A stretch of DNA of 64,000 nucleotides, taken from positions 124,001 to 188,000 of the forward strand of contig CAJYHN010000001.1 in assembly GCA_913774665.1 (NCBI GenBank), read 5' to 3'. Each line of letters opens with the position of its first letter. The first letter of the stretch is position 1. This document shows positions 1 to 6,244 of the stretch, piece by piece. The stretch comes from an uncultured Microbacterium sp. GTDB lineage: Bacteria > Actinomycetota > Actinomycetes > Actinomycetales > Microbacteriaceae. The notes beneath the pieces were generated by a model, which was given only the letters and a program-made list of their open reading frames with translations, had not been told where the DNA came from and made no database searches. A program made the translations under genes and the position numbers.

Positions 1-619
1 CTCGGTACTGGGTGGTCGCGAGGTACTTCATGTTCGGGCTCGTCCACGTACCGACCTCGTCCTGAGGGACGAACGTCACGCGCGCACCGAGGCGAGACAG
101 TGCCTTCGACGTCACTGGCTCGATCCACCCCTGGCCGGGGAGGTTGATCCGATCTACGCCCGTGTCCGGGATGAGCTCGGCGAGCGGGCCCTCCTCGATC
201 ATGGGCCGCAACACCTTCCAGATGTTGTCGGTCTGATCCTCGCTGTAGGCGGTCACCTGGATGATCGGCGTCGGCCAGGGACGGCCAACGGGCTCGCCGT
301 CCGCATCCCACCCGGCGAAGACGACGGGCGCCACTGCCTCGGCGGCGACGAATGCGGACGTGAGGGGGGCCTTGCCCCACTTCTGCGGCTTCACGAGGAG
401 CGTGCGGACGTACTCCCACGCCGTCTGCCACTGATGCTGTGTCGCATCCGGGCGCAGCCGGTAGTGGTTGACGATGATCGACAGCTGCTCATCGGTCAGC
501 CGGAACGGCTTGCCGATGTCCTCCCCGTCGGGGACGACGCAGTGCGACTCGATCCAATCCGCTACCTGCCAGCCCAGCGACGGGAACTCACCGTCCCACT
601 CCGGGCCGCGCCACGGCAT
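1..619 (-). CDS. terL: Phage terminase large subunit, C-terminus cut by window edge
   Basis: About 206 N-terminal residues are present, starting MPWRGPEWDG. The large terminase subunit is the ATP-driven motor and nuclease that packages DNA into proheads. A PQKWGKAP segment near residue 85 matches the P-loop region of actinophage large terminases. It is followed by VTAYSEDQTDNIWKVL and the QDEVGTW segment near residue 195, which is the acidic Walker B-like region. The start at 619 overlaps the stop of the upstream small-subunit candidate by ATGA. The nuclease domain lies outside the window. The identification rests on motif recognition and on the neighbouring small terminase and HNH genes. Confidence 0.85.
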   Translation of the reverse strand, partial: MPWRGPEWDGEFPSLGWQVADWIESHCVVPDGEDIGKPFRLTDEQLSIIVNHYRLRPDATQHQWQTAWEYVRTLLVKPQKWGKAPLTSAFVAAEAVAPVVFAGWDADGEPVGRPWPTPIIQVTAYSEDQTDNIWKVLRPMIEEGPLAELIPDTGVDRINLPGQGWIEPVTSKALSRLGARVTFVPQDEVGTWTSPNMKYLATTQYR

Positions 620-1053
620 CAGACCACGGCCTGCATGATCCGTCGACGCTCAGCCGGGGTCCGGCCGTCAGACTTCGACGCCGGCTTCTTCTCCGACCGC
701 TTCTCCGACACCTCGTCATCGCTGATGACCCACTCGAGGCGCTTCATCGACATCGGCGTCAGTCCGAGACGGTCCTCGAGCTGCCGAACCTCGTTCAGCA
801 GCGCGGCGGTGGCATCCGGCTTTTCGGCCGACTGCAGCAGCAGCGCGTACCGGGCGACGGTGCGGTGGTAGCCGAGCTTCTCCCACGCGGCCGACTGCGG
901 CGTCACCCACAGTTCGCGCCACACAGCGGGGACCCGCTGACCCTTGATGGGGAACGCGGGGGCTCGACCCACTCGGCCACCCACGGGCAGGACCATCGCA
1001 GCCTGCCGCTTGTTGCGGCGGCGAGCGTTCGGATCGGGGGCAGGACCAGGCAT
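619..1053 (-). CDS. Probable phage terminase small subunit
   Basis: The product has 144 residues starting MPGPAPDPNARRRNK, a basic Arg/Lys-rich N-terminus typical of actinophage small terminases, followed by a helical middle (ALLNEVRQLEDRLGLTPMS) and a basic C-terminal tail. Small subunits recognise packaging sites on DNA and stimulate the large subunit. The ATG at 1053 is preferred over upstream in-frame starts because a GGAGGA ribosome site lies about 8 bases before it. It overlaps terL by 4 bases. No catalytic motif is expected. The call depends mainly on position between an HNH gene and terL, plus the N-terminal and DRLGLTP features. Confidence 0.75.
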   Translation of the reverse strand: MPGPAPDPNARRRNKRQAAMVLPVGGRVGRAPAFPIKGQRVPAVWRELWVTPQSAAWEKLGYHRTVARYALLLQSAEKPDATAALLNEVRQLEDRLGLTPMSMKRLEWVISDDEVSEKRSEKKPASKSDGRTPAERRRIMQAVV

Positions 1054-1188
1054 GGCGGGCCTCCTCCGAGGTGCGGTGAAATGTACGGGTTCCAGGCTTT
1101 TGAGGGGAAGCCCCGAACCCGTACGGCGAAGTTTTGCCATCTCCGGCGGTTCGACGGGGTCGGCCTCGGAGGGGGTACCCCCCACCCC

Positions 1189-1521
1189 TCAGCGCGTCGC
1201 TGATCGCCCGCCCTCACTGCGGTTGCAGTGGGCGTGCTCGGGTCCTCTGTAGCCACGGCGGTCGGGGGTGTGACCTAGATCCCATGGCTCACCAGGGTGG
1301 ATGAGTCGGTCATCAGGTCTCTTGCAGTGCGGGCTGTGACAGCGGACACGACCGGTCGCGACCTGCGGTTCCCATTGAGCTCGGAGTCTGTCGTGCTCAG
1401 GACCGTATCCGCGTTGCTGTCGCGTGCCGCGTCTGCGCTCATGCTCCCTCGCATGCGTGCGGCAGTACACGCCTGGCACCAGGGTGGGGCATCCAGTGTG
1501 TCGGCATACCCTCATCGACAT
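1189..1521 (-). CDS. HNH endonuclease upstream of terminase
   Basis: This 110-residue protein has N-terminal zinc-binding pairs (CRHTGC, then CRTHAREHERRR) and a CHSPHCKRPDDRLIHPGEP segment leading to the HNH core DLGHTPDRRGYRGPEHAHCN. The DxGH...HxxCN pattern is that of the phage HNH nucleases that sit beside terminase genes and assist cos cleavage or packaging. A second ATG two codons downstream (1515) is an alternative start. It overlaps the stop of the next upstream gene (1528) only closely, with a 6-base gap. The 135 bases between its end and the small terminase hold no gene. Confidence 0.85.
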   Translation of the reverse strand: MSMRVCRHTGCPTLVPGVYCRTHAREHERRRGTRQQRGYGPEHDRLRAQWEPQVATGRVRCHSPHCKRPDDRLIHPGEPWDLGHTPDRRGYRGPEHAHCNRSEGGRSATR

Positions 1522-1527
1522 ACGGGC

Positions 1528-1710
1528 TCAGTCCCCGCCTCGAACGATGGTGTCGCCGTCATCGTCCACGCGTGAGGGCACGAAGGTGTGCCGCACGCCA
1601 CAGGCGCAGGCTGTCTCGCCCACCCGGTTGATGGTGAGCGCTCGCCCGCACCCCACGCACACGACGTCTACCGTGGCCCCGTGAAAGGTCGCTTCCATCT
1701 TGTTGCTCAT
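1528..1710 (-). CDS. Small protein with zinc-ribbon-like cysteines
   Basis: The product has 60 residues. Two cysteine pairs, VCVGCGRA and ACACGVRH, are spaced like a four-cysteine zinc ribbon, and an acidic tail (RVDDDGDTIVRGGD) follows. The start at 1710 is supported by a GAGGGG ribosome site 7-8 bases upstream. No function can be assigned. It lies in the leftward series between other small Cys-containing ORFs and the HNH gene, so it may be a nucleic-acid-binding accessory protein, but that is inference only. Confidence 0.6.
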   Translation of the reverse strand: MSNKMEATFHGATVDVVCVGCGRALTINRVGETACACGVRHTFVPSRVDDDGDTIVRGGD

Positions 1711-1734
1711 GACGCGACCCCTCAGTGGTTCGGA

Positions 1735-1944
1735 TCACTCGCGAGTGAATCCCACTCGAGCGGTGATGATGGGTGTTTCGCCGTCGAAGTAGCGGTCTCC
1801 GGCGTACTCCACCTGGGCGCCGGCACCGACGTGGGCGCCGCCCTCCGGCTGCTGCCTGTCCGGGCATCGGTGCTGATCACGCCAGGTCAAGACGTCGCGG
1901 CGGCGTGCGCGTATGGCTGCGCCGCATGAGCACCACTCACGCAT
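1735..1944 (-). CDS. Small hypothetical phage protein, 69 aa
   Basis: Starts MREWCSCGAAIRARRRDVLTW and continues with HRCPDRQQ, giving a CxC plus HRC arrangement that could bind one metal ion. The C-terminal half (YAGDRYFDGETPIITARVGF) looks like beta structure. A GGAG ribosome site lies about 10 bases before the ATG. Function unknown. Codon use and position within the leftward operon support it as real. Confidence 0.55.
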   Translation of the reverse strand: MREWCSCGAAIRARRRDVLTWRDQHRCPDRQQPEGGAHVGAGAQVEYAGDRYFDGETPIITARVGFTRE

Positions 1945-2146
1945 CCGTCGTCGCTCCGTTCGCGTGTGTGATCGGAGGGGCGCAGGTACGCCTCGTCGCG
2001 AAAGCAGAGGCGACGTCGTGAGCGTCCTTCGCCGGGAGGCACCATGGCTTTTGGCGGCGTTGACGCCCCTCCGAAAGAGTGGGGCCGATGAGGTGTCCAG
2101 TAGTGGACACGTCGCGTCGGTGGTCGATGTCTTTGGCCGCGAGCAT
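1937..2146 (-). CDS. Doubtful small ORF, 69 aa
   Basis: An open frame starting MLAAKDIDHRRDV ends with a TGA that overlaps the next ATG (1944) by 8 bases. That is compatible with the overlapped architecture of this operon, and a CLPAKDAHDV...CAPP segment has two cysteines. No ribosome site is visible and no family is recognised, so the stretch 1945-2186 may simply be a noncoding spacer. Confidence 0.25.
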   Translation of the reverse strand: MLAAKDIDHRRDVSTTGHLIGPTLSEGRQRRQKPWCLPAKDAHDVASAFATRRTCAPPITHANGATTDA

Positions 2147-2186
2147 CCGGGGTCTCGCCCACACCCGGATGCCCGCGCTTCACGAA

Positions 2187-2501
2187 CTAGGAACTCTTCG
2201 ACTGCCCGTAGGCCCGATAGCCCACCCGTACCTCGCTGTTCAGCACCGGCTCTCCCGGCAACGCCAGAACGACGAACGGGGCCCAGCCGTATTGCTGCTT
2301 GATGGTCCGCGTTTTGGTCCGCGACTGACCACTCCCGCTGACCATCCAGAACAGGTCACCGTGAGCGTCTGCCCAGCGGACAGCGCTGATCGCCCCTTGG
2401 AAGATCGGGTGCGCGAATCCGACTATGGTCCCCGGCGGGAGTTTTTCGCACGCGGCCAGACTCTTTATCGAATCGCCGACCTTCGCTTCACTGTCGCCCA
2501 T
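2187..2501 (-). CDS. Hypothetical phage protein, 104 aa
   Basis: Starts MGDSEAKVGDSIKSLAACEK with an AAAGG ribosome site 6 bases upstream. The middle (GTIVGFAHPIFQGAISAVRWADAHGDLFWMVSG) and end (WAPFVVLALPGEPVL) alternate hydrophobic and polar residues like a small beta-rich domain. No family is recognised. It lies downstream of the hairpin at 2792-2821 and so may be expressed separately from the early operon. Confidence 0.55.
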   Translation of the reverse strand: MGDSEAKVGDSIKSLAACEKLPPGTIVGFAHPIFQGAISAVRWADAHGDLFWMVSGSGQSRTKTRTIKQQYGWAPFVVLALPGEPVLNSEVRVGYRAYGQSKSS

Positions 2502-2791
2502 GTCAGCCTTTCCCTAGGTAGTGACATCCGTCCGCCACGCGGTCCCGGTCAAAAGCTCCACGCACAGGGGCGCCGGCCTAGGCCAACGATGGTTCCGCGA
2601 CGACGCGGACCCCTGCGCGGGAAGACAGCGCCCCGACGCCCATCACCGCTCCGAAGCGCACGATCAGCGGCTCATCCCAGCCGAAGCCGGGACTCGCTAG
2701 CCAGTGGCGAGGGATGTGAGCGTGTGGTGTCGGGACGAGCCCCTCGGCGAAGAGCACCAACTCCGAGGGAAACCAGCAAGCCAGGAACGAC

Positions 2792-2821
2792 GAATGCCCC
2801 CGGTCACAACCGAGGGCATTC
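2792..2821 (-). terminator. Hairpin in a 405-base gene-free spacer
   Basis: GAATGCCCCCGGT and ACCGAGGGCATTC form a 13-pair stem with one mismatch around a 4-base loop. No clear U-tract follows on either strand. It sits in the gene-free stretch 2502-2906, after the last early leftward gene (ending 2907), and probably ends or attenuates early transcription before the late genes. I see no convincing gene elsewhere in 2502-2906; the one open frame there runs through the stem. Confidence 0.6.
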
Positions 2822-2906
2822 ATCTAGATCCAGTGATCTCGCAGGCGTCAGCCTAGCACCGACTGCGCAAGCCCTGCCACTAACAACGTGACGCGACACG
2901 CCGTGG

Positions 2907-3218
2907 CTACGAACCACTCGATTCGCGGTCCAGCAACGTGAGGCACAGCGAGCACGTCACCTTGGCCGCGGCGCGTGTGGTCAGGTTGAAGGACGCCGCG
3001 CCGTTGCCGTGCAGGCTGGTCGGCGCGTCGCCCACCCAGTGCACCGGTGCAGTCGATCCGAGCACGCGGGCGGCATACGCCTCCGCTGCCGCCGCATCCA
3101 TGTCGCTCCATGACCGTTCATTCGATCCGGGAGGGCAGTCGCCCGCGCCGTTGTGCGCGGCCAGCGCGTCGGACAGGTGCATCGCCTTCGGCACACGCAG
3201 CGGGATCGGTTCAGACAT
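2907..3218 (-). CDS. Hypothetical phage protein, 103 aa
   Basis: Starts MSEPIPLRVPKAMHLSDAL. A central DMDAAAAEAYAARVLG helix and a C-terminal VTCSLCLTLLD with one CxxC pair are visible; an N-terminal C (GDCPPG) could add a ligand. The start overlaps the stop of the upstream HTH gene by 8 bases. No family is recognised. It is the last gene before the hairpin at 2792-2821. Confidence 0.6.
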   Translation of the reverse strand: MSEPIPLRVPKAMHLSDALAAHNGAGDCPPGSNERSWSDMDAAAAEAYAARVLGSTAPVHWVGDAPTSLHGNGAASFNLTTRAAAKVTCSLCLTLLDRESSGS

Positions 3219-4089
3219 CTTGGCTCCTGTTCTGATGGTTGGTCACCGTGGCAGCCGACGGCTTCGGTCGTGTTCTCTTCTCCTCGAGTGACGTATCCAC
3301 GGCGTCGACCTTCGACGCGTAGAAGTACGACAGCACCGACCCCCGCGGCCCCCGGGCCTTCGTCGCCGGGACGAGCAGACCCTTTGACACCCAGAGGCGC
3401 ACCGCCTGCTCCGTCACCCCCACCCGCTTCGCGGCCTGCCTCACCGTCAGCAGCGGGTCGTACCACTCACGCACCGGTGCGTGCGCCTCCTCGTCATCCG
3501 CTCGAGCGAACGACCCGGCCGGCGCGTTCGGGCGCACTCCCGCTGGGAAGCGGTGAACGTCTCCCCGCTCCGCACCCCACCGGTCCGCCGCATCCTGGAT
3601 CGACCAGCGTTCCCGCACCCCCTCCTCATCAGCAGGGTGACGATCCAGCACCAGCGGGCCCAGCCACTCCATCGCGACCAGGTCGTTCGACAACTCCGAC
3701 AGACCCGCGGCGAAGTACGCGATCGCAGCCCGCACCGCCACCGTCGCGTCGATCACGTCCTCACCGATCGGAGCCGGCGGCTCCGGCGACGACCCCGCGA
3801 TCACTACCCGATCCCAGTTCCACCCCGACTTGAGCGGGTCACCCTGCGACCGGATCTGAGCGAGGATGTCGAACGCATCGCCGAGAAGGTGACGGGCGCG
3901 GCCGAAGCAGGCATCACAGATCAGCGACCCCTCACGGCATACGCTCGGCGCACACCCACGACACGGGGCCCGATACTTCTCCCCCGCCGCGTCCGCCGCC
4001 GCCTTCACCGCGAGCTCGGCCGGTGTCGTGTTCTCGCACGTCGCCCAGTGCTGATGGGTGCACCCACGGATGCAGAAACGATCGCTCAT
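3211..4089 (-). CDS. Cys-rich and helix-turn-helix phage protein
   Basis: This 292-residue protein has an N-terminal cysteine-rich module (FCIRGCTHQHWATC..., then CRGCAPSVCREGSLICDACF near residues 42-62) that should bind zinc. It has a helical middle (IGEDVIDATVAVRAAIAYF) and a C-terminal MerR/excisionase-type helix-turn-helix (LLTVRQAAKRVGVTEQAVRL near 214-234). It is probably a DNA-binding regulator or replication accessory protein. The ATG overlaps the upstream stop by ATGA. Similar Cys-cluster plus HTH proteins are common in actinophages, usually unnamed; the role is not established. Confidence 0.7.
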   Translation of the reverse strand: MSDRFCIRGCTHQHWATCENTTPAELAVKAAADAAGEKYRAPCRGCAPSVCREGSLICDACFGRARHLLGDAFDILAQIRSQGDPLKSGWNWDRVVIAGSSPEPPAPIGEDVIDATVAVRAAIAYFAAGLSELSNDLVAMEWLGPLVLDRHPADEEGVRERWSIQDAADRWGAERGDVHRFPAGVRPNAPAGSFARADDEEAHAPVREWYDPLLTVRQAAKRVGVTEQAVRLWVSKGLLVPATKARGPRGSVLSYFYASKVDAVDTSLEEKRTRPKPSAATVTNHQNRSQDV

Positions 4090-4328
4090 GCCGCCACCGC
4101 CCCTCGCAGCTCAGACAGCAGACGATCCGTCTCGGCGTCGTACTCCCGAACCTGCTTCACTCGGGCCGGTGCCTCGGCGGGCCACATGTACTCGCGTCGA
4201 AGCTGTCGGCGAGCCGGCGTCGACGACGACACCTCAGCGGTGATGCGGTCGAAGAACTCTGCCGCCGCCAGAGCGTTCTCACTGCGGGTCATCGGATCCA
4301 CCGTCCCTTCGTGCCATGCGTTCGTCAT
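4086..4328 (-). CDS. Small helical hypothetical phage protein, 80 aa
   Basis: Starts MTNAWHEGTVDPMTRSENA. This ATG is chosen over an upstream in-frame GTG (4361) because an AAAGG site lies 8 bases before it. The chain is charged and helical (AEFFDRITAEV, ARRQLRREYMWP, EYDAETDRLLSELRG) and ends in an ATGA overlap with the next gene. Its 5' end overlaps the 3' end of the replication-type gene by 50 bases. Function unknown. Confidence 0.6.
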   Translation of the reverse strand: MTNAWHEGTVDPMTRSENALAAAEFFDRITAEVSSSTPARRQLRREYMWPAEAPARVKQVREYDAETDRLLSELRGAVAA

Positions 4329-4866
4329 CCCAGACCTTTCGCTGTAGTCGTGCTCTGCCACATCCCCTGCAGGGTTCCTCTGATCCGCCTGTGGCTTGGT
4401 GGTTGCGACAGAAGGGTGAGGGGGGAAGGTTCGGGTCGGTGGGCGGTGCGTCTCTCTCGCTCTCCCCCTCGCTCTCTCTCCCTCTCTCCCTCTCTCCCCT
4501 CTCCCCCGCCACGAACGACTCGCGAGTCGATCGCGAAGGCGGGGGCGGGTACCGGGAGTCGCCGGGACGGTCGACCTTCGGCCAGTCCGTCACCGCGAAA
4601 TACGACACCCCGGCCACGTCGTACAGGACCACGCACCCGGCGTCGTCCAACGCGATGAGCATCTCCGTCACCTGTTGATCCGAGATGTCCCGGTCCAACG
4701 GGAAGATCTCCGCCCGCATCAGCAGCTCGTTCACCCGCTCCCGACCGTGATCGTCCGCATACAGGTGCAAGCCGTCCATCATCAGCCGCGTCGTCGGCGG
4801 CAGGCTCAACAACTCCTCGCGCTTCCACAGGCTCGGCGTGATCGTTCTTCCTCGTGTCATCGCCAT
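4279..4866 (-). CDS. Phage replication-initiator / replisome-organiser-like protein
   Basis: This 195-residue protein starts MAMTRGRTITPSLWKREEL, followed by LLSLPPTTRLMMDGLHLYAD and DHGRERVNELLMRAEIFPLD. That pattern (opening sequence, small winged-helix segment, ADDxGR) is typical of the N-terminal domain of actinophage DnaD-like replisome organisers, which load the helicase at the phage origin. A second short domain (VTEMLIALDDAGCVVLY...YFAVTDWPKVDRPG) fits the same family. Residues about 118-145 are a low-complexity Gly/Glu/Arg/Ser stretch encoded by a pyrimidine tract, and the C-terminus has PCRGCGRARL. The protein is shorter than typical organisers, so the C-terminal helicase-contact region may be missing or divergent. 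Confidence 0.7.
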   Translation of the reverse strand: MAMTRGRTITPSLWKREELLSLPPTTRLMMDGLHLYADDHGRERVNELLMRAEIFPLDRDISDQQVTEMLIALDDAGCVVLYDVAGVSYFAVTDWPKVDRPGDSRYPPPPSRSTRESFVAGERGERERGRESEGESERDAPPTDPNLPPSPFCRNHQATGGSEEPCRGCGRARLQRKVWDDERMARRDGGSDDPQ

Positions 4867-5197
4867 AGCGGATGATTCCCTCGTAGATCTGGTCGACAGC
4901 CCGCGCGAGATCCGCAGGCTCGACGGTGAAGCACTCCGTGAACCCGCGGCCACGCGGGAGGATGTGCTCGGAGTCGGGGTAGGTGGCGAACGCGGCCGGG
5001 AAGTGCTCGTCGAGCTGCGCGAGCGCACACACCTCCCAGCGGGTGGGGACGTCCCGCATCAGGAACACCACCTCGCCACCGGTGGCGCAGAGTTCGCGGT
5101 ACCGGGACGAGCTGCGACAGCGTCCCACCTTGAGCACACCCTCGGTGCGCCAGTAGACGGCGTAGAGGGTGCAGTTCCTCTGCGCGTTCGCGCTCAT
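4325..5197 (-). CDS. GIY-YIG-like nuclease domain with an overlapping open tail
   Basis: Residues 10-115 look like a small GIY-YIG/T5orf172-type domain: TLYAVYWRTEGVLKVGRC at the start, then SSSRYRELCATGGEVVF and a helical AQLDEHFPAAF region. Such domains cut DNA, in phages often as homing or host-takeover nucleases. After about residue 115 the frame stays open for another 175 codons, but it lies wholly across the replication-type gene in another frame, and its composition (Gly/Arg/Glu repeats) looks like a shadow. The true protein is probably shorter, unless a frameshift or a real dual-coding overlap exists. Start at 5197 is the only sensible ATG. Confidence 0.6.
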   Translation of the reverse strand: MSANAQRNCTLYAVYWRTEGVLKVGRCRSSSRYRELCATGGEVVFLMRDVPTRWEVCALAQLDEHFPAAFATYPDSEHILPRGRGFTECFTVEPADLARAVDQIYEGIIRYGDDTRKNDHAEPVEARGVVEPAADDAADDGRLAPVCGRSRSGAGERAADAGGDLPVGPGHLGSTGDGDAHRVGRRRVRGPVRRGRGVVFRGDGLAEGRPSRRLPVPAPAFAIDSRVVRGGGEGREGERERERGGERERRTAHRPEPSPLTLLSQPPSHRRIRGTLQGMWQSTTTAKGLG

Positions 5198-5223
5198 GAA
5201 GCCGCCCCCGATACTGTGCAGGG

Positions 5224-5520
5224 ATGACCGATGAGATGACGAACAAGAACGAGCACGGGCGCACGGAAGCCGAGGAGGCGAGGATCGACGCCATCGCGGC
5301 GCGCATCGTCGAAGGCTCCGACAAGATCGAGGCCCAGGTGCCCGCGGACGCCTATCTCACTCGAGACCTGCTCTGGCTCTACCTGATGCACACGGACGAG
5401 AACTTCGACACCGACACCCCGCCCGCCGAGGTCATCCGCAAGCTGGTGCGTTCCGTCTTCCACCTCGAGCGTCGCCTTCTGGACGTCGAGAAGGCACTCA
5501 AGGCTCGCGGTCGCCTCTAA
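5224..5520 (+). CDS. Rightward acidic helical protein inside the leftward phage operon
   Basis: The product has 98 residues starting MTDEMTNKNEHGRTEAEEAR, highly charged and predicted helical (RIDAIAARIVEGSDKIEAQV; VIRKLVRSVFHLERRLLDVE). It is the only gene on the plus strand between 1 and 14.4 kb. A GATACT -10-like hexamer at 5210-5215, 8 bases before the ATG, suggests its own promoter and a leaderless or near-leaderless mRNA. This is the layout of a moron, a phage cargo gene expressed on its own. No family is recognised and no function is claimed. Confidence 0.65.
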   Translation: MTDEMTNKNEHGRTEAEEARIDAIAARIVEGSDKIEAQVPADAYLTRDLLWLYLMHTDENFDTDTPPAEVIRKLVRSVFHLERRLLDVEKALKARGRL

Positions 5521-5531
5521 CGTCCCGTTCA

Positions 5532-5849
5532 TCACGCTCTCGCTTTCGTCTTGGGGGCGGCGTAGATGCCGCGGCGGCGGTCATGCTCGATGTCCTTCTT
5601 CGAGCACAGCCCGTGCTTGTCGAGCGCGATGGCGCGCTGGCCGCATGGGCACTTCGGGTAGTCCGCGTGCGCCCGGTCGATGCGGGCCGAGATCGCCGCG
5701 TACTCGCGGGCGACGTGCTCACGGCGGCGGTCGTCGAGCTTCCACCCCTTGTCCGTCGTCGACCAGCCACCGTTCGGGAGGGCAGCCACCTGTTCGGTGC
5801 AGCACCCGTACGCGCAGACAGCACCGGAAACTCGCGTGGGGGCGGTCAT
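5532..5849 (-). CDS. Cys-rich hypothetical phage protein, 105 aa
   Basis: Starts MTAPTRVSGAVCAYGCCTEQ; a second knuckle, YPKCPCGQRAIALDKHGLC, near residues 72-90 completes a possible zinc site. Between them is a charged helix (DDRRREHVAREYAAISARID). The start overlaps the upstream HNH stop by ATGA, which fixes it against longer in-frame starts. Function unknown. Confidence 0.6.
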   Translation of the reverse strand: MTAPTRVSGAVCAYGCCTEQVAALPNGGWSTTDKGWKLDDRRREHVAREYAAISARIDRAHADYPKCPCGQRAIALDKHGLCSKKDIEHDRRRGIYAAPKTKARA

Positions 5850-6244
5850 GCCGCCGATCCCGTCGGCTCCGGGGCTACGGGCGGCTCGGTCGACCACCCG
5901 CCCTCCTCGTCGAGGTACACGGGGCGACCGCCGGCCAGGTACAGACGGACGGGAACGAGCGCGGGGTCCTCCCACGAATTGACGGCGAAGCCCGCCTGGC
6001 GCGCGAGGTCGGGGTGATGGTGCGCCCACCCATGGCATCCGGTTGTCCCGGACCCGCAGAGGAGCACGCCGTTCGAGACCTCGTCGCCGCCGCCGCGCGA
6101 CTTGTACTTGCGGTGGTGACGCGACCCGTTCTCCCAAATGCCCTTGCCGCAGCGGGCGCAGGACTGGTTCTCGCGGCGGTCGATCTTCACGTTGCGGTCA
6201 CGCAGGGCGGCGCCGGAGAGACCGAGCGCGGGGCGATTGATCAC
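5846..6244 (-). CDS. HNH endonuclease
   Basis: This 132-residue protein has a GTG start overlapping the methyltransferase stop (GTGA). It contains ENQSCARCGKGIW, then SRHHRKYKSRGGGDEVSNG and LLCGSGTTGCHGWAHHHP, followed by ARQAGFAVNSWEDP. The CxxC / HHRKxxSRGG / CGxxxxGCHxW(x)H order matches a large group of phage HNH nucleases that use a zinc-bound beta-beta-alpha fold. The C-terminus (VRLYLAGGRPVYLDEEGGW) is common in phage members. It probably cuts DNA; whether it acts on host or phage DNA is not visible from sequence. Confidence 0.85.
   Translation of the reverse strand: MINRPALGLSGAALRDRNVKIDRRENQSCARCGKGIWENGSRHHRKYKSRGGGDEVSNGVLLCGSGTTGCHGWAHHHPDLARQAGFAVNSWEDPALVPVRLYLAGGRPVYLDEEGGWSTEPPVAPEPTGSAA

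Noticed and set aside
2578..2823. 81-codon minus-strand ORF
   Set aside because: Its start lies within the hairpin at 2792-2821 and there is no ribosome site or recognisable content.
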